NCBI RefSeq assembly: GCF_011386835.1
Contig: NC_088801.1
Coordinates: forward strand, 18,524,824 to 18,588,823
Source of the DNA: Chrysemys picta bellii
Lineage: Eukaryota; Chordata; Testudines; Emydidae
DNA length: 64,000 nt
Direction: 5' to 3'
The notes beneath the pieces are model-generated. The model searched no databases and was not told the DNA's origin. It saw nothing but the letters and a program-made list of their open reading frames with translations. The position numbers and the translations under genes are program-made. This document shows, piece by piece, positions 46,228 through 58,009 of the stretch. Positions within the stretch are counted from its first letter, which is position 1, and each line of letters starts with the position of its first letter.

Positions 46228-47555
46228 AGAAAAGCTGCTCAGAAGAGGGTCCAAGCATCCCAAATCCTGGGTCCCTGGCTTCCTATCAGAGTAGTAGCTA
46301 TCTATTCTGCCTGCCTTAGGATCCCTCCATAGGCTAAAAATACAGCCAGCTTTGCTTCAAAAGTGCTAGTGTGCATCTTGACAAGGATTTTCAATCAGGC
46401 TGTGTTAACTTGATTGATCCATTACTATTGGAAAAATACACCCTTTGACTATCAAAACAGGGCCATAGTCTTACCCTCCTAAGCTGGCAGTGCTCTCCTT
46501 TTTAGTTTCTATCTATGAAGGACTGAATCCTAAAAGTTGTTTTTTTGCAGCCATCAAGTCTGTCCATAGGTTGGGTGAAATGCTTCTCTGTTCATACTCA
46601 TTGTGTCTTTCATTAGTACAAGGAGTGTCTAAGGAATTTCCTCTCTAAGCCAGTCCTTTTCCCTTTCCCTTCACATTAAGAAGAAATGTACCTACTAGTC
46701 CTCAAGAACCCTAATAAAAGATTCTCACATTTTTTAAATGTATTTTTTGTCTGGAATGAATGACAGAGAACTTAAAATGGCTCTTTTGGCAAGTCCTAAA
46801 CAGATAAATCCTCAAAAGTCCTTTATGTGAGAGGCTTTGTCTTTACTCAGAAAACAGATGTAGTTTTAACACACCCAAAGTAGTTGAGGTGGACCTATGA
46901 ACAACCCATAGGCATTGGATCATCTCTGCCCCTTTCCTCTCTCCCGTCCCACTCCAAAAAAAAAAAAAAAAAAAGGCGGGGGGTATGTTCTTACAAGCAC
47001 TGGGAAGGATGACTGAGGATTTTCCTGGACAGACACATTTATGAAAGGGAAGATTAAGCTACGGAAAACTAAGGCCACTTTACTTCTGAATGACAGAACT
47101 GGCTGTACATAGCACCTCAGGCTGCATATCTCATCAAATTTCATAAACTAAGTGTGATCAGATTTGGTCATGCCTGCAATGTAATCCGTGGTTCTGCAGC
47201 TTGTTGTGCTGTTGATTTCAGTTCATTGTGCTCCTCCCTCTGAGGAAATGCTTCATTTGTAACATTAAGGGGCATTGTGCTGTCTTTTTAGATGATATGT
47301 AAAACCAAGTTCCTGACCACTGGTGATAAATAAAGATCTTTTTGCAAGAGAGAGGATGTTAATTCCAGTGCCTTGGAGATTTATTTCTATGTCCACAGTT
47401 TCTATCGGTATAGTGTTTTTCATTTCTTGTACCAAACTACCATGATGTGTTGCTATGTATTGTTTAAGAGCTGTTGCCTTCTAGCCCAAGTTTTGGCTGC
47501 ACTTGTAATGGGTAAAAAGAGTCCAATATATGTAAATGTATATGATAAGCATAAG
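46228..47555. other. Intronic DNA, nothing recognised
   Basis: An A run of about 20 at 46956-46974. No exon or named repeat. Confidence 0.45.
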
Positions 47556-47561
47556 AAGGTA

Positions 47562-47680
47562 CACCTCTACCTCGATATAATGCTGTCCTCGGGAGCCAAA
47601 AAATCTTACTGTGTTATAGGTGAAACCGTGTTATATCGAACTTGCTTTGATCCACCGGAGTGCGCAGCCCCGCCCCCCCA
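47562..47680. mobile_element. TA-flanked MITE, right half missing
   Basis: Matches the first ~120 bp of the complete element at 29113-29312 ('cacctctacctcgatataat', 'gggagccaaaaaatcttact'). The left flank is TA (47560-47561). It stops abruptly at the Penelope-like sequence that follows, so the right end was lost when the two were joined or by deletion. Confidence 0.8.
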
Positions 47681-48165
47681 CTGTTCCCATAGTTTGGACA
47701 AAGTGTTTTTTGTTGAATGTAAAGTTATGGGTGAGGATGAAATGGATGAGTTTGATGTGTTTGTGGTAGATATTTGGGTGGTGTCCATTGTCTTGTAGAT
47801 ATTTGAGGCAGGCAGCGGTGCCATCTTTGTGAGGGACATTGATGTGTAGGGAGATGACGTCCGTGGAGACAAAGATGGCATTCTGTGGGAGGAAGTGAGT
47901 TGTGTCCTGGAGGAAACAGGCCCTTTGTGGGTTGAGTGGTTATAGGATGGCTTCTGAGAATCCTGATATTCCTTCAATAAAAGTGTTATGGCCAAATAGA
48001 ACGTGTCTGCCTGCGTTAACTTGTTTGTGTATCTTGGGAAGTATGTAGAAGTTACTGGGGTTGGTCTGTGGGGGATGATGATGTGGCCTTGTAATATGAA
48101 TTGCATATGGTGCTTTTACAGGATTAATCCTGCCAAGAGTTGTATGAGTTTCAATTGCCAATAAC
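47681..48165 (-). mobile_element. Penelope-like element, reverse-transcriptase fragment
   Basis: Minus-strand frames give, from right to left, FYILPKIHKQVNAGR (near 48025-48070), then QDTTHFLPQNAIFVSTDVI and LHINVPHKDG (near 47830-47920), then FTFNKKHFVQTMGT (near 47682-47725). This is the order of Penelope RT motifs (LPKIHK ... MDVSSLYTNIPH ... HF.Q..GTAMG). One or more frame changes and missing residues make it non-functional. The upstream and downstream parts of the element are absent. It supports assigning the short palindromic insertions to this class. Confidence 0.85.
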
Positions 48166-48511
48166 TATTCTCTTCCTCCCACCCCCCCCAAGTTTTATAT
48201 TTAAAACAGTTCTTTATTACAGCCCAATTCCAGAAAATAACTGTGGCATAGGGACGTTACTTTTGTCATGGTGTAACTAGACATACTGATATGTTTATTA
48301 TAACGACTTATTAATTTATACTTTGGGAATTCCTTACAAATTGGTGAAAAACAGTACAGCGTCTTCCAGTTTAAATAAGTAGAACAAAAATGACAAACAA
48401 AATTGAATGGAAATGAAAAATGCTGACTTTGGTTGGTTTTTAGTTTTACAAGAAATATTCCAGATTTTCATTAATGGAAGTTACCAATGGAACTGTTTTT
48501 ATTTGTTTTAG
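48166..48511. other. AT-rich intronic DNA with polypyrimidine tract
   Basis: Ends in the T-rich tract and AG (48510-48511) that precede the exon candidate below. Nothing else recognised. Confidence 0.45.
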
Positions 48512-48720
48512 GCATCTAAAAGGGATGGTATTCTTGATCGAAGACAGTATATTTCAGTCCAGGATTCTACACTGGTGACAAGGACATGGGACTCCTCCTG
48601 CCATATTCCAGATGGTTCATTACAACTGACATCTTGGTTGACAACTGTGAAAAGGAACATTGGATTACTTTATTTTATATTTGTAGGAGACCACAATTCC
48701 AAATCTGTAGGATACAGCAG
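48512..48720 (+). other. Exon candidate of 209 bp, open in one frame throughout
   Basis: A T-rich acceptor (tttgttttag, AG at 48510-48511) starts it and cag/GTAATA ends it. In the frame starting GCA TCT AAA it reads 69 codons without a stop (ASKRDGILDRRQYISVQ at the start, GDHNSKSVGYS at the end). Stops in that frame overlap the acceptor (TAG, 48509-48511) and follow at the donor (TAA). Spliced to the exon at 50415 the frame would run ten more codons to a TAA at 50443-50445, before the start codon there. So it is either an alternative 5' exon, an upstream reading frame or a coincidence. The product is not recognised. Confidence 0.35.
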
Positions 48721-49040
48721 GTAATAAGGAACAAATATTGTATCTGTGACTGGCATAAACTGTGTGTCGGTTTTTCTATTTTTAATTAAAATCCCTCAAA
48801 TGTAAAAATAAAATCAATGTTTTAAATTTAAGTTCATTCTACCTAGGGTGATTGGGTTTTGTTTGTTTTTGTTTTGGGGTGGTGTGTTTGTGTGTGTGTG
48901 TGGTGTGGTTTTTTTTTGTTAAGTGTAGATTTATTGTTTTCATATCTTCCTGACAACTGGCATTGCAAGAAGTGGAGACTTGGGCAGGATGGTGACTCCA
49001 AATATTTATTTGAGCTATGGAATGTTTATCCTGGTCTTGT
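48721..49040. other. Intronic DNA with GT-rich stretch
   Basis: A GT-rich simple stretch at about 48880-48920; otherwise nothing recognised. Confidence 0.5.
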
Positions 49041-49043
49041 ACA

Positions 49044-49219
49044 TCATAGAATATCAGGGTTGGAAGGGACCTCAGGAGGTCATCTAGTCCAACCCCCTGC
49101 TCAAAGCAGGACCAAACCCCAGATAGATTTTTGTCCCAGATCCCTAAATGGCCCCCTCAAGGATTGAACTCTCAATCCTAGGTTTAACAGGCCAATGCTC
49201 AAACCACTGAGTTATCCCT
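49044..49219 (-). repeat. tRNA-headed SINE with CR1-like tail (turtle Pol III SINE type)
   Basis: On the minus strand the element starts with a tRNA-like head: a box A-like stretch TAACTCAGTGG near 49205-49215 and a box B-like GAGTTCAATCC near 49163-49173. It continues through 'gggggccatttagggatc' to a CR1-type 3' tail ('gaggtcatctagtccaaccc' and 'catagaatatcagggttgg' on the plus strand). This composite is the known plan of the cryptodiran turtle SINE mobilised by CR1, and is one of the best taxonomic clues in the window. It is a transposed copy, not a functional tRNA gene. Confidence 0.8.
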
Positions 49220-49585
49220 CAGTACACATCTAGTGTACTGTTTCTCCACTATTGTAATCGTCAATACTCTCTCTCTTTCTGGTACTTAAGAAATTTGAAG
49301 TGACCAGTTTCATTACCTTTGACATGTAAGGTCATATCTACAATTGTTCATGTCGACTGTAGTTGACTGGGAAGCAGACAATATGGAAGTTTTCATTCAG
49401 TTTGTGAATCTTGTACAGTAGTTCATTGTGTTGGCTTACTGATCCAGACCAGTTCCCTATAGTTTTTCAAATCAACTTTCTTCCCTTGAATTAGATGAAC
49501 TTCAATTTCTTATATTGGAACTGAAACCCAGTGTTGTATTTGAAAACACCAGTGTATAAGATATGGAGGAAGGAGGTAGTCGAGG
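49220..49585. other. Intronic DNA, nothing recognised
   Basis: No exon or repeat identified. Confidence 0.45.
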
Positions 49586-49593
49586 GTCTACCA

Positions 49594-50128
49594 CAGGGGT
49601 GGGCAAACTTTTTTTGGCCTGAGGGCCACATTGGGGTTGCAAAACTGTATGGAGGGCCAGGTAGGAAAGGCTGTGCCTCCCCAAACAGCCTGGCCCCCGC
49701 CCCCTATCTGACCCCTAGCACTTTCTGCTCCCTGACTGCCCCCCTCAGAACCTCCGACCCATCCAACCCCCCCACCCGCTCCTTGTCCCTTAACCGCCCC
49801 CGGGACCCCACCCCCTATCCAACCCCCTTGCTCCCAGTCCCTTGACTGCTCTGACCCCTATCGCCTGGGATTCCCATGCTTATCCAAACCCTGCCCCCCA
49901 TCCCCTGACTACTCCCCGGGACCCCCCGCCCCTTATCCAACCCTCTGGCCCCGGCCCCCTTACCATGCCGCTCAGAACAGCATGTCTGGTGGCCAGAGCC
50001 AGGCATGCTGCAGCTCTGCACGGCAGGAGCGTGAGAGGGGCCGGGGGCTAGCCTCCCCAGCCAGGAGCTCAGGGGCCAGGCAGGACGGTCCCGCAGGCCG
50101 GATGTGTGCCGTAGTTTGCCCATGTCTG
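49594..50128. mobile_element. Non-autonomous hAT element with perfect 8-bp target duplication
   Basis: Starts 'caggggtgggcaaacttttt' and ends 'gtagtttgcccatgtctg'. Flanked by gtctacca at 49586-49593 and again at 50129-50136. The interior is a C-rich degenerate repeat like that of 33302-33994. The perfect duplication suggests it is younger than the 33-kb copy. No transposase. Confidence 0.9.
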
Positions 50129-50136
50129 GTCTACCA

Positions 50137-50414
50137 TGACCTTCTTGAATAAATTTTTAGTTCATGCCTTTTTTTCCTCTTGTAAGATGCACCTGTAGCA
50201 TAAGCATCTGGATTAAGGCACTAGAACTAAGATGAATGCTCATTCATGATGACCTAAGACATGAGAAAAAGAAAATTGGTGGGGAAAATGTCCTTTTGGT
50301 GGCAAAGTCTATTGAAAATACTGTGTGTGTGGGTGTGTGTGAATCTTTTTGAATTAGTATAAAATTTCAGCTGTATAAAGTAAATATACATACTTTTTCT
50401 TTCTCCTCTTAAAG
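50137..50414. other. End of intron 1 with acceptor tract
   Basis: A GT-rich stretch lies near 50320-50340. The pyrimidine-rich 'ctttttctttctcctctt' leads into AAAG, AG at 50413-50414, a good acceptor. Confidence 0.5.
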
Positions 50415-51835
<1,421 letters not shown>

Positions 51836-51837
51836 TG

Positions 51838-52120
51838 AGGCTGTTTACACTTCCACTTTCAGCACTAACACTTTTTTGTCGTTCAGGGGTGGGAGGAAAA
51901 AACCCTGAGCAACAAAAGTTTTAGCGCTGAAAAGCACCAGTATAGACAGCACTTTATTGCCGGGAACAATGCTCCCGGCAATAAAGCTACCACCGTTCGT
52001 TAGGGGTGGGTTTTTTAATCGCCGGGAGAGCTCTCCCCCAGGGATAAAGGATGTCTATATGGCCCAAGTCATAGTGCTGCCACGGCCACACTATAACATG
52101 GGTAGTGTAGACATACCCTT
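51838..52120. mobile_element. hAT-type MITE
   Basis: Begins 'aggctgtttacacttccac' and ends 'ggtagtgtagacataccct'. Internal hairpin phrases ('attgccgggaacaatgctcccggcaat', broken here only as description of a 9-bp stem) and 'gagagctctccc' resemble the 45.9-kb copy. No coding sequence; no exact target duplication. Confidence 0.65.
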
Positions 52121-52254
52121 AGGCTGGAGACTTAGTAACTGTCATACTAGGTAGTATACAAATACACAACAAGAAGTCCCTGCCCCATACAACGTTACAC
52201 CCTTGCTAGTTAATGTTTAATATTGATATTAAGTGTAGTGTCCACAGGTGACCA

Positions 52255-52345
52255 TCGTGATCAGGATTTTGTGGTGCTAGGTACTGTATAGTTGTATTCA
52301 AAGAAATGGTCACTGTCCTGAAGAGCTTACATTCTAAAATGGTAG
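52255..52345 (+). repeat. Old dispersed repeat (L2/L3-type end), copy 2
   Basis: 'gtgctaggtactgtatag' and 'cactgtcctgaagagcttac' with 'attctaaa' correspond to the 27005-27125 copy in the same orientation. Confidence 0.5.
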
Positions 52346-52699
52346 GTGGTGAGAGGCGCTATATATTTTACTATACATTCAAGTGCAGATGAAGACTAAC
52401 TAGAGAAATTACTAGGTGAGAGAGTCCACTGAGACATGCTCTGAGTTTTGCAAAGTAGTTTTTAGTCAAATGTTGATTAGAAATAGGTTCACTTTAGTTC
52501 TCTTGTTTTGTTTGTTTAGAGCTTCAGAGCTTTTTCTAGATAACATCTCTAAAAGAATTTCTCTCCTAAATTAGGTTCATTGCCCGCTCCAGCTTGACAA
52601 AATTAAATCCCTTTGCTAAGTTTCCAAATCTGAAAAGCTCTGGAAGGTGTGGCTTTCATGTCCATCAGTTACTTGGCACTACTGCTCCTGTGCTGGACC
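52346..52699. other. Intronic DNA, nothing recognised
   Basis: No exon or repeat identified. Confidence 0.4.
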
Positions 52700-52701
52700 T
52701 A

Positions 52702-52821
52702 GGGTGACCAGACAGCAAGTATGAAAAATCGGGACAGGGGGTGGGGGGTAATAGGAGCCTATATAAGTAAAAGACCCAAAAATCGGGACTGTCCCTATAA
52801 AATCAGGACATCTGGTCACCC
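52702..52821. mobile_element. TA-flanked 120-bp MITE
   Basis: The left end 'gggtgaccagacagcaag' and the right end 'ggacatctggtcaccc' are inverted (gggtgaccaga pairs with tctggtcaccc). Flanked by TA at 52700-52701 and 52822-52823, as in Tc1/mariner-type MITEs. The interior holds a second inverted pair ('aaaaatcgggac' with 'gtccctataaaatc'). Confidence 0.85.
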
Positions 52822-52823
52822 TA

Positions 52824-53520
52824 GCTGGACCACACAGAATGCAACCCTTCCTGAGGAATATGCCACTGCTGGGGAGAGTCAGTCCTCTCACAGCATCACA
52901 CTTGCTCCCTTGAAAACTTCCTCCCCAACTCCTATCAACCACCCATTATTAGTACTCGGACCAGGTGATGCTCTGGGGACCAAATAAAAATAGCTATTCA
53001 AGATAAAATAGGTAAACTAGCCAGAATATTATTGTATGAAGAATACTGATTACTTTAATGCACTCTCTTCACTTGCTTTTCTTTGCTCCCTTCCTTCCCT
53101 AATGTAGTGAAATTGACGCTTCCCAATTCTGGAAGCCAGTGATAACATTTTGAAACTAAATATCCATGACAGTAGGAATCCCAGTACCAGAATACTTGAG
53201 TTGCAGTATGCTGAGTAATTTATTTGCACTTGTAAACATCACTCTAAGCACAATTTGAATAAGAAAAGTGCCTAATAAGTCTCAAGAGTGCCTGAATTAT
53301 GTTGCCTGTCTCCTTAAGTAGTGTATGAATAAATTAATCAAATGTAGTGAAAATCACTGGAGAAGACAGTTTGGATCCATTGCTACATTGTTTGTTTGTT
53401 TTTTGTTTTTTACTGTGGGTAATTTGCTGCCCTTATCCCTTCATACCCTTTGCCTTCAACTGCTCCTGCAGCTCTCCCAATGCTTTCAGGCTGCTTGGAT
53501 GCAGCTGTGCTGCTGTAAGC
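52824..53520. other. Intronic DNA, nothing recognised
   Basis: T-rich near 53390-53410. No exon supported. Confidence 0.4.
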
Positions 53521-53521
53521 T

Positions 53522-53722
53522 CTCTAGTGTAGCCATGCTAAGCTGTCGACTTAATTAATCCACCCCTAATAATCAGCAGTAGCTATGTAGGTGGGAGAAG
53601 CTCTCCCGCCAACATAGCGCTGTCCATACCTGCGCTTAGGTCAGTGTAACTTACGTCGCTCAGGGGAGTGGCTTATTCACAACCTAAGCGACATAAATTA
53701 TGTGGTAGTGTAGACATATCCT
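53522..53722. mobile_element. hAT-type MITE
   Basis: Begins 'ctctagtgtagccatgcta' and ends 'gtggtagtgtagacatatcc', with the inner words 'gtcagtgtaacttacgtcgc' and 'ctaagcgacataaatta' typical of the 'tgtagacatacc' MITE group. Confidence 0.65.
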
Positions 53723-55515
53723 TTGTTCCTTCCATCATAATGGCCTCTTTGCCTAGAATGTGCGCCTTATCCTGGAGCAATAAGCAGTCTCAGTCCATTC
53801 AAATCCGTTCTTAAAATACTCTTCTCTGCCAGCCTACAAAATTAATCTGCCAGCAAAATCACATTACACTTGTATTTATTTATTTAAAAAAATAATTAAA
53901 ATTAATTTATTCCATGGCTTTGTGATAAAGCCATTGTTTAGTTCATCTGTTTAGTTGAAGGGTAGGAATTATGTTCTCCGTTTTGTACAGCACATAGCAA
54001 ATTGACTGCTCACAATATATAACCATTTACGTATGTTGCATAAGGGGCCTACCCATGATTGTAAGGATTTAGCTTAGTGAAGCCTTAAGTTTGTAATTTG
54101 GGAAGGACAGTCACCTTTTAAAGTTGTCCAATTTTTCTCTCATGACTCTCAAGTTATTTTTAAACAGGCTTCGAAATGTGAGGCACATATGTGAAAGAGC
54201 AGTCTTATAGAATCTATTAGGATATTGTGCTTGGGTATTCTAATTTCTTATTGGTCAGTGAGTGAACTAATAAGGACACGAGCCTATACAGTAAAAATAT
54301 TTTATGCACAATTATTTTAGGAATTGTATAGTTTGTCAAAAGATGCTATTAACACATTTTATGAGTAGTATGAAAACTTGATTGTTTTGTGTTCTGTTAT
54401 ACTGTAGCAATCCTACAATATGCACCATGATAATAGTAGTAATTATTTTAATATTTATTAAAAATGTGCGAGAGCATTCTGCTTCACAAGATTTTTGCTT
54501 GAATCACCTTGTAGTCTGATGTTTATTAGAACATACGGCATTTATTAACCATTCATGTTGACTTATAGATTTTTTTTTTTTTTTTTTACTGCATGAAAGC
54601 CTATTTTAATGTATCTTAAGATTTTTTTTATGTTGTACATGGGTTGCAATCATAAATATTCTGTCATCCATGCATTAAAAATAATTGTTAATTTGTGGAT
54701 GTGATATTACCCTGTGAATGAATAATTACAGAAGTAACAAAGACCCATGCTGGCACTAGCAAACAAAAAATGGGAATGGAAAGCTCTAGCTGTCTGAGAT
54801 TGGGGATGGGGATAGTCTCACTGGGAAACTGGTGAGAGAGGTAGTGGAAAGGAAACAGTGCAAGTAGTGGAGGGAGAGCTTGTGCAAGGTATGGAGCTAG
54901 GACACTTATGCATTCATTATATAAAATAAAGACAAATTTTGTGTTAAAGATTTATAATTCCATTTTGGGGTTTCAATGACTATGTAGATTTCTCAGTTTC
55001 TTGATAGAATTAGATGAAATTTTAGAAATGGAATTTAAACAAATCCTCTTTCTGTACCTGTACTTCATTCCTCCTCTCCAACACAAATTCCACAACCTCC
55101 ATAAATACCCCTTGGTTTCTCCTTCCCTCATTTCCTACCGTGTGTGTGTGTGTGTGTAAGAGGGGCGGAGGGGAAAGCCTTTTCTTCGAGACTGATCTCA
55201 GGGCTCCATCTTCCATGCTGTTAAATGCATCTCCATGTATCTTCAAAAAAAATCCTGAAATCACAGCCATTTTCACTATCTGTGATTGAATAAATGAGAC
55301 AGAAATGCCACCTATGCATTCTTACCACCTGGTCAGTGCTCCTCAGTGTTGTGTGGTGTAACTTGCGTGTCCAATTTTTGCTTTCTCTCCCCATCCATCC
55401 CATGACGACATTCATGTAACACAGTGCTGAGTGTGTTGGAAATGTCTGTGAATAAAATGCCTAAAAATATCATGTGAATGTAACGTGAACTGCATGTCAC
55501 TTGTGTTGTTGATGT
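53723..55515. other. AT-rich intronic DNA with simple repeats
   Basis: A T run of about 22 near 54567-54588 and a (GT)n run at about 55140-55158. No exon or named repeat. Confidence 0.5.
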
Positions 55516-55520
55516 GTCTT

Positions 55521-55782
55521 AGCCTGTGTCTGCACTAGGAATGCCTTACTGGTTTAGGAACCTAGTATATGCTGCCAGTGAAGTGCTTGTGCTGGTATAC
55601 TAAAACCATTCCCCACAAGTGAAATAAACTATATCAGGAAAAGCTGACCGCTTTGCCAGTATAGCTGTCTCTACACTTCGGACTTGTGCTGGCACAGCTA
55701 GATCAGCCCGAGAGAACACTTCTTCATATCTCTGACTGACACAGCAATGCCTGCTGAAGTCTGTAGAGGGGACCTGTCCTTA
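55521..55782. mobile_element. hAT-type MITE, diverged
   Basis: Begins 'agcctgtgtctgcactagga' and ends 'ctgtagaggggacctgtcct'. The inner words 'gtgcttgtgctggtatacta' and 'gacttgtgctggcacagcta' form an imperfect inverted pair. Termini are diverged from the younger copies. Confidence 0.5.
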
Positions 55783-56201
55783 GTCACAATGTCTTGTGGT
55801 TTGGTTATGGAGAATTCACATGTATTTGTAGTCATATAAGAGAATCCCATCTATAGTTATCTAAACTGATCTCTTCACCTTTTTATTATTTGTTCTGTTT
55901 GTCAGCATGGTATCTGTGCTGCTATTTTCTGTATCTACAATCCGAGAATTATCCTATACATTCTTATTGCCTCCCCAGCACAGTAATATGTATTTAGTTA
56001 AATCTTGCATAAGCAGAGAGAAACAGACTGCAACTCTCTCAAGATGAGTTATTGTTTGGTGACCAATATATTTGTATTTGTGCATTTGGATATCAAAATC
56101 TTGCTGTTTCCACCTGAAACTTAAGGCAGTTGTTACTTTCCATGCATAGTTGTATTTCACCGTGTCTTGAGACTTGCTTCACTTTTTAAAATGATGCTTG
56201 A
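55783..56201. other. Intronic DNA, nothing recognised
   Basis: No exon or repeat identified. Confidence 0.4.
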
Positions 56202-56212
56202 TGCTTTAAAAT

Positions 56213-56416
56213 ATCAGAGGGGTAGCCGTGTTAGTCTGGATCTGTAAAAGCAGCAGAGTCCTGTGGTACCTTATAGACTAACAGACGTATTGGAGCATGA
56301 GCTTTTGTGGGTGAATACCCACTTCATCGCATGCATCCGACGAAGTGGGTATTCACCCACGAAAGCTGATGCTCCAGTACATCTGTTAGTCTATAAGGTG
56401 CCACAGGACTCTTTGC
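56213..56416. mobile_element. Penelope-derived head-to-head palindrome with 11-bp target duplication
   Basis: The left arm carries 'gtagccgtgttagtctgg', 'gcagcagagtcctgtggtac' and 'cttatagactaacagacgta'. The right arm repeats these in reverse complement ('ttagtctataaggtgccaca', 'ggactctttgctgc'). Flanked by tgctttaaaat at 56202-56212 and 56417-56427 (perfect). Near the centre, CCGACGA (56337-56343), a 6-bp stem (AGTGGGT/ACCCAC) and GAAA (56361-56364) form a hammerhead-like core differing from CUGANGA by one base. Confidence 0.85.
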
Positions 56417-56427
56417 TGCTTTAAAAT

Positions 56428-57036
56428 GATGAAGAAAGTGCTTTCCAACACTGCCTATTTAATTTAGTTGTACTTGGTTACTGTAACTCTGCTTAATGAA
56501 ATATGGAATGCATTTATTGTACTGGGTTTTGTGGGTAACTTTCATGTTGGACTGTCATTCTTTTGGTGGTATTGGTGCCTTTTGAAAATGCAAGTTGGTG
56601 AACTCCTTATTTTATGGGGTGTGGTTTTGTGTTCCCAGGATTGATTTATAATTTCATATGCGTAACTGCTTTGGCTGAGGCTTTTAAACCCTGAATACAT
56701 ATGGGTAAATATGCAGATTTATTAAAAGCATATTGTCAGAAAGAGGTTGGAAAAGGTTTCTAGTTTTGTGTGAATTTGTTTGACTGCTTGACTCTGTTAT
56801 AGGCTTGCAAGCTGGTCAATTGTCCGGTTATCTGACAATGGCCAAAAATTGTCAGTTATTCCAACAAGAATGCCCTGATGCAGGCAGCAGCCTACGTTTT
56901 TGATAGTATCATGGTGCTTACTTAAATGTCTTGATAACTCAGTTTACTAAATGCTAATACCACTTTGGGGGTGGGAGGGAGGAGGTGAACTAACTGAAAG
57001 TTGAGCATCTTAATTGGACTCTTGTAGAATAAACAT
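56428..57036. other. Intronic DNA, nothing recognised
   Basis: No exon or repeat identified. Confidence 0.4.
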
Positions 57037-57040
57037 TCTA

Positions 57041-57775
57041 CACCTCTACCCCGCTATAACGCGACCCAATATAACATGGGTTCGCGTATAGCGCAGTAGC
57101 AGTGGGGCTCCAGCGGCGCTTTAAAGGGTCTGGGGCTCCGGCTGCTGCAGGGAGCCCGCACTCTTTAAATCACCGCTGGAGCCCTGCCACCATTACCCCA
57201 GGGGTGTGTGTTAGGGAAAGGTTCACCCCTCCCGACTCACCGGTAGTGGGAAGCAGAGCGACGGGTCCCAGCCAGCTCTACTCCGCCAGCTGCGGTGCCC
57301 GCTTCTCGCCGCCAGTGAGTGTGGGGAGGTTGGGGAAAGGACGCCCCCATGCTCGCCGGTGGCGGGAAGCGGAGCGACACGGCCCCAGCCAGCTCTACTC
57401 TACCAGCTCCCAGCCACGGGACTCTGCTTCCCACCACTGGTGAGTCTGGGGGAGGGGAACTTTCCCTACTCCTGTGCGCTTCCTCCTTCCCCTCCCCCCC
57501 CCCCCCCCCAACCCCGAGCGACACGGCTGGGGCTGGTGCTAGGGAAGCGGAGCGGGTTGGGGCCACGTTGCTCTGCTTCCCGCTGCTAGCATCCTTTCCG
57601 CAACCTCCCCACACTCACTGGCGGCGGGAAGCGGAGCACTGCGGCTGGGAGCTGGCGGAGTAGAGCTGGCTAGGGCCGGGCTGCTCCACTTCCCGCTGCT
57701 GCCGGTGAGTGCGGGGTTGCTGGGGGAAGAAGGGGAATGGGGGCGGGCTGAAGGCAGAGCAGGGGGGAGGGTAAG
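57041..57775. mobile_element. Relative of the TA-flanked MITE with GC-rich repeated interior
   Basis: The left end 'cacctctaccccgctataac' after TA (57039-57040) matches the 29.1-kb and 47.5-kb MITE. The rest is a GC-rich block in which 'gcgggaagcggagc', 'ccagccagctctactc' and 'gtgagtgtggggaggttg' recur about five times in both orientations. The right terminus is not visible. Open frames on both strands are stop-poor GC sequence; a poly-C run lies near 57496-57510. Confidence 0.6.
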
Positions 57776-58009
57776 AGGTGGGGCGGAGGGAGTTGTCCGG
57801 GACCCCACATTCCCCTAGGGACGGCCCTACCCCTTGCAGTGGGCGCAGCCCTTGGGGGGGCGGGCGGCCAGGGGATAGGGCTGTTCGCAGGGCTGGTGCT
57901 GCTGCGTATGCAGCACGCAGCTGCCTCGGGCACCATGCAATTTGGGGCAATTTGGTGCCACAAATTTCATGGTGCCCTACACTGCTGCTTATGCCCAAGG
58001 ACGGCCCTG
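57776..58009. mobile_element. DNA-transposon fragment ending in CAGGGCCGTCC-type terminus
   Basis: The right end reads 'tgcccaaggacggccctg' and a related 'ctagggacggccctacc' occurs at 57812-57828, suggesting inverted or duplicated termini of a non-autonomous element, perhaps nested with the block to its left. The inner 'gcacgcagctgcctcgggca' is part of it. Boundaries are uncertain. Confidence 0.45.

Noticed and set aside
49163..49215. Functional tRNA gene
   Set aside because: The tRNA-like head is fused to a CR1-type tail, as in a SINE, and the acceptor arm is not a proper tRNA arm.
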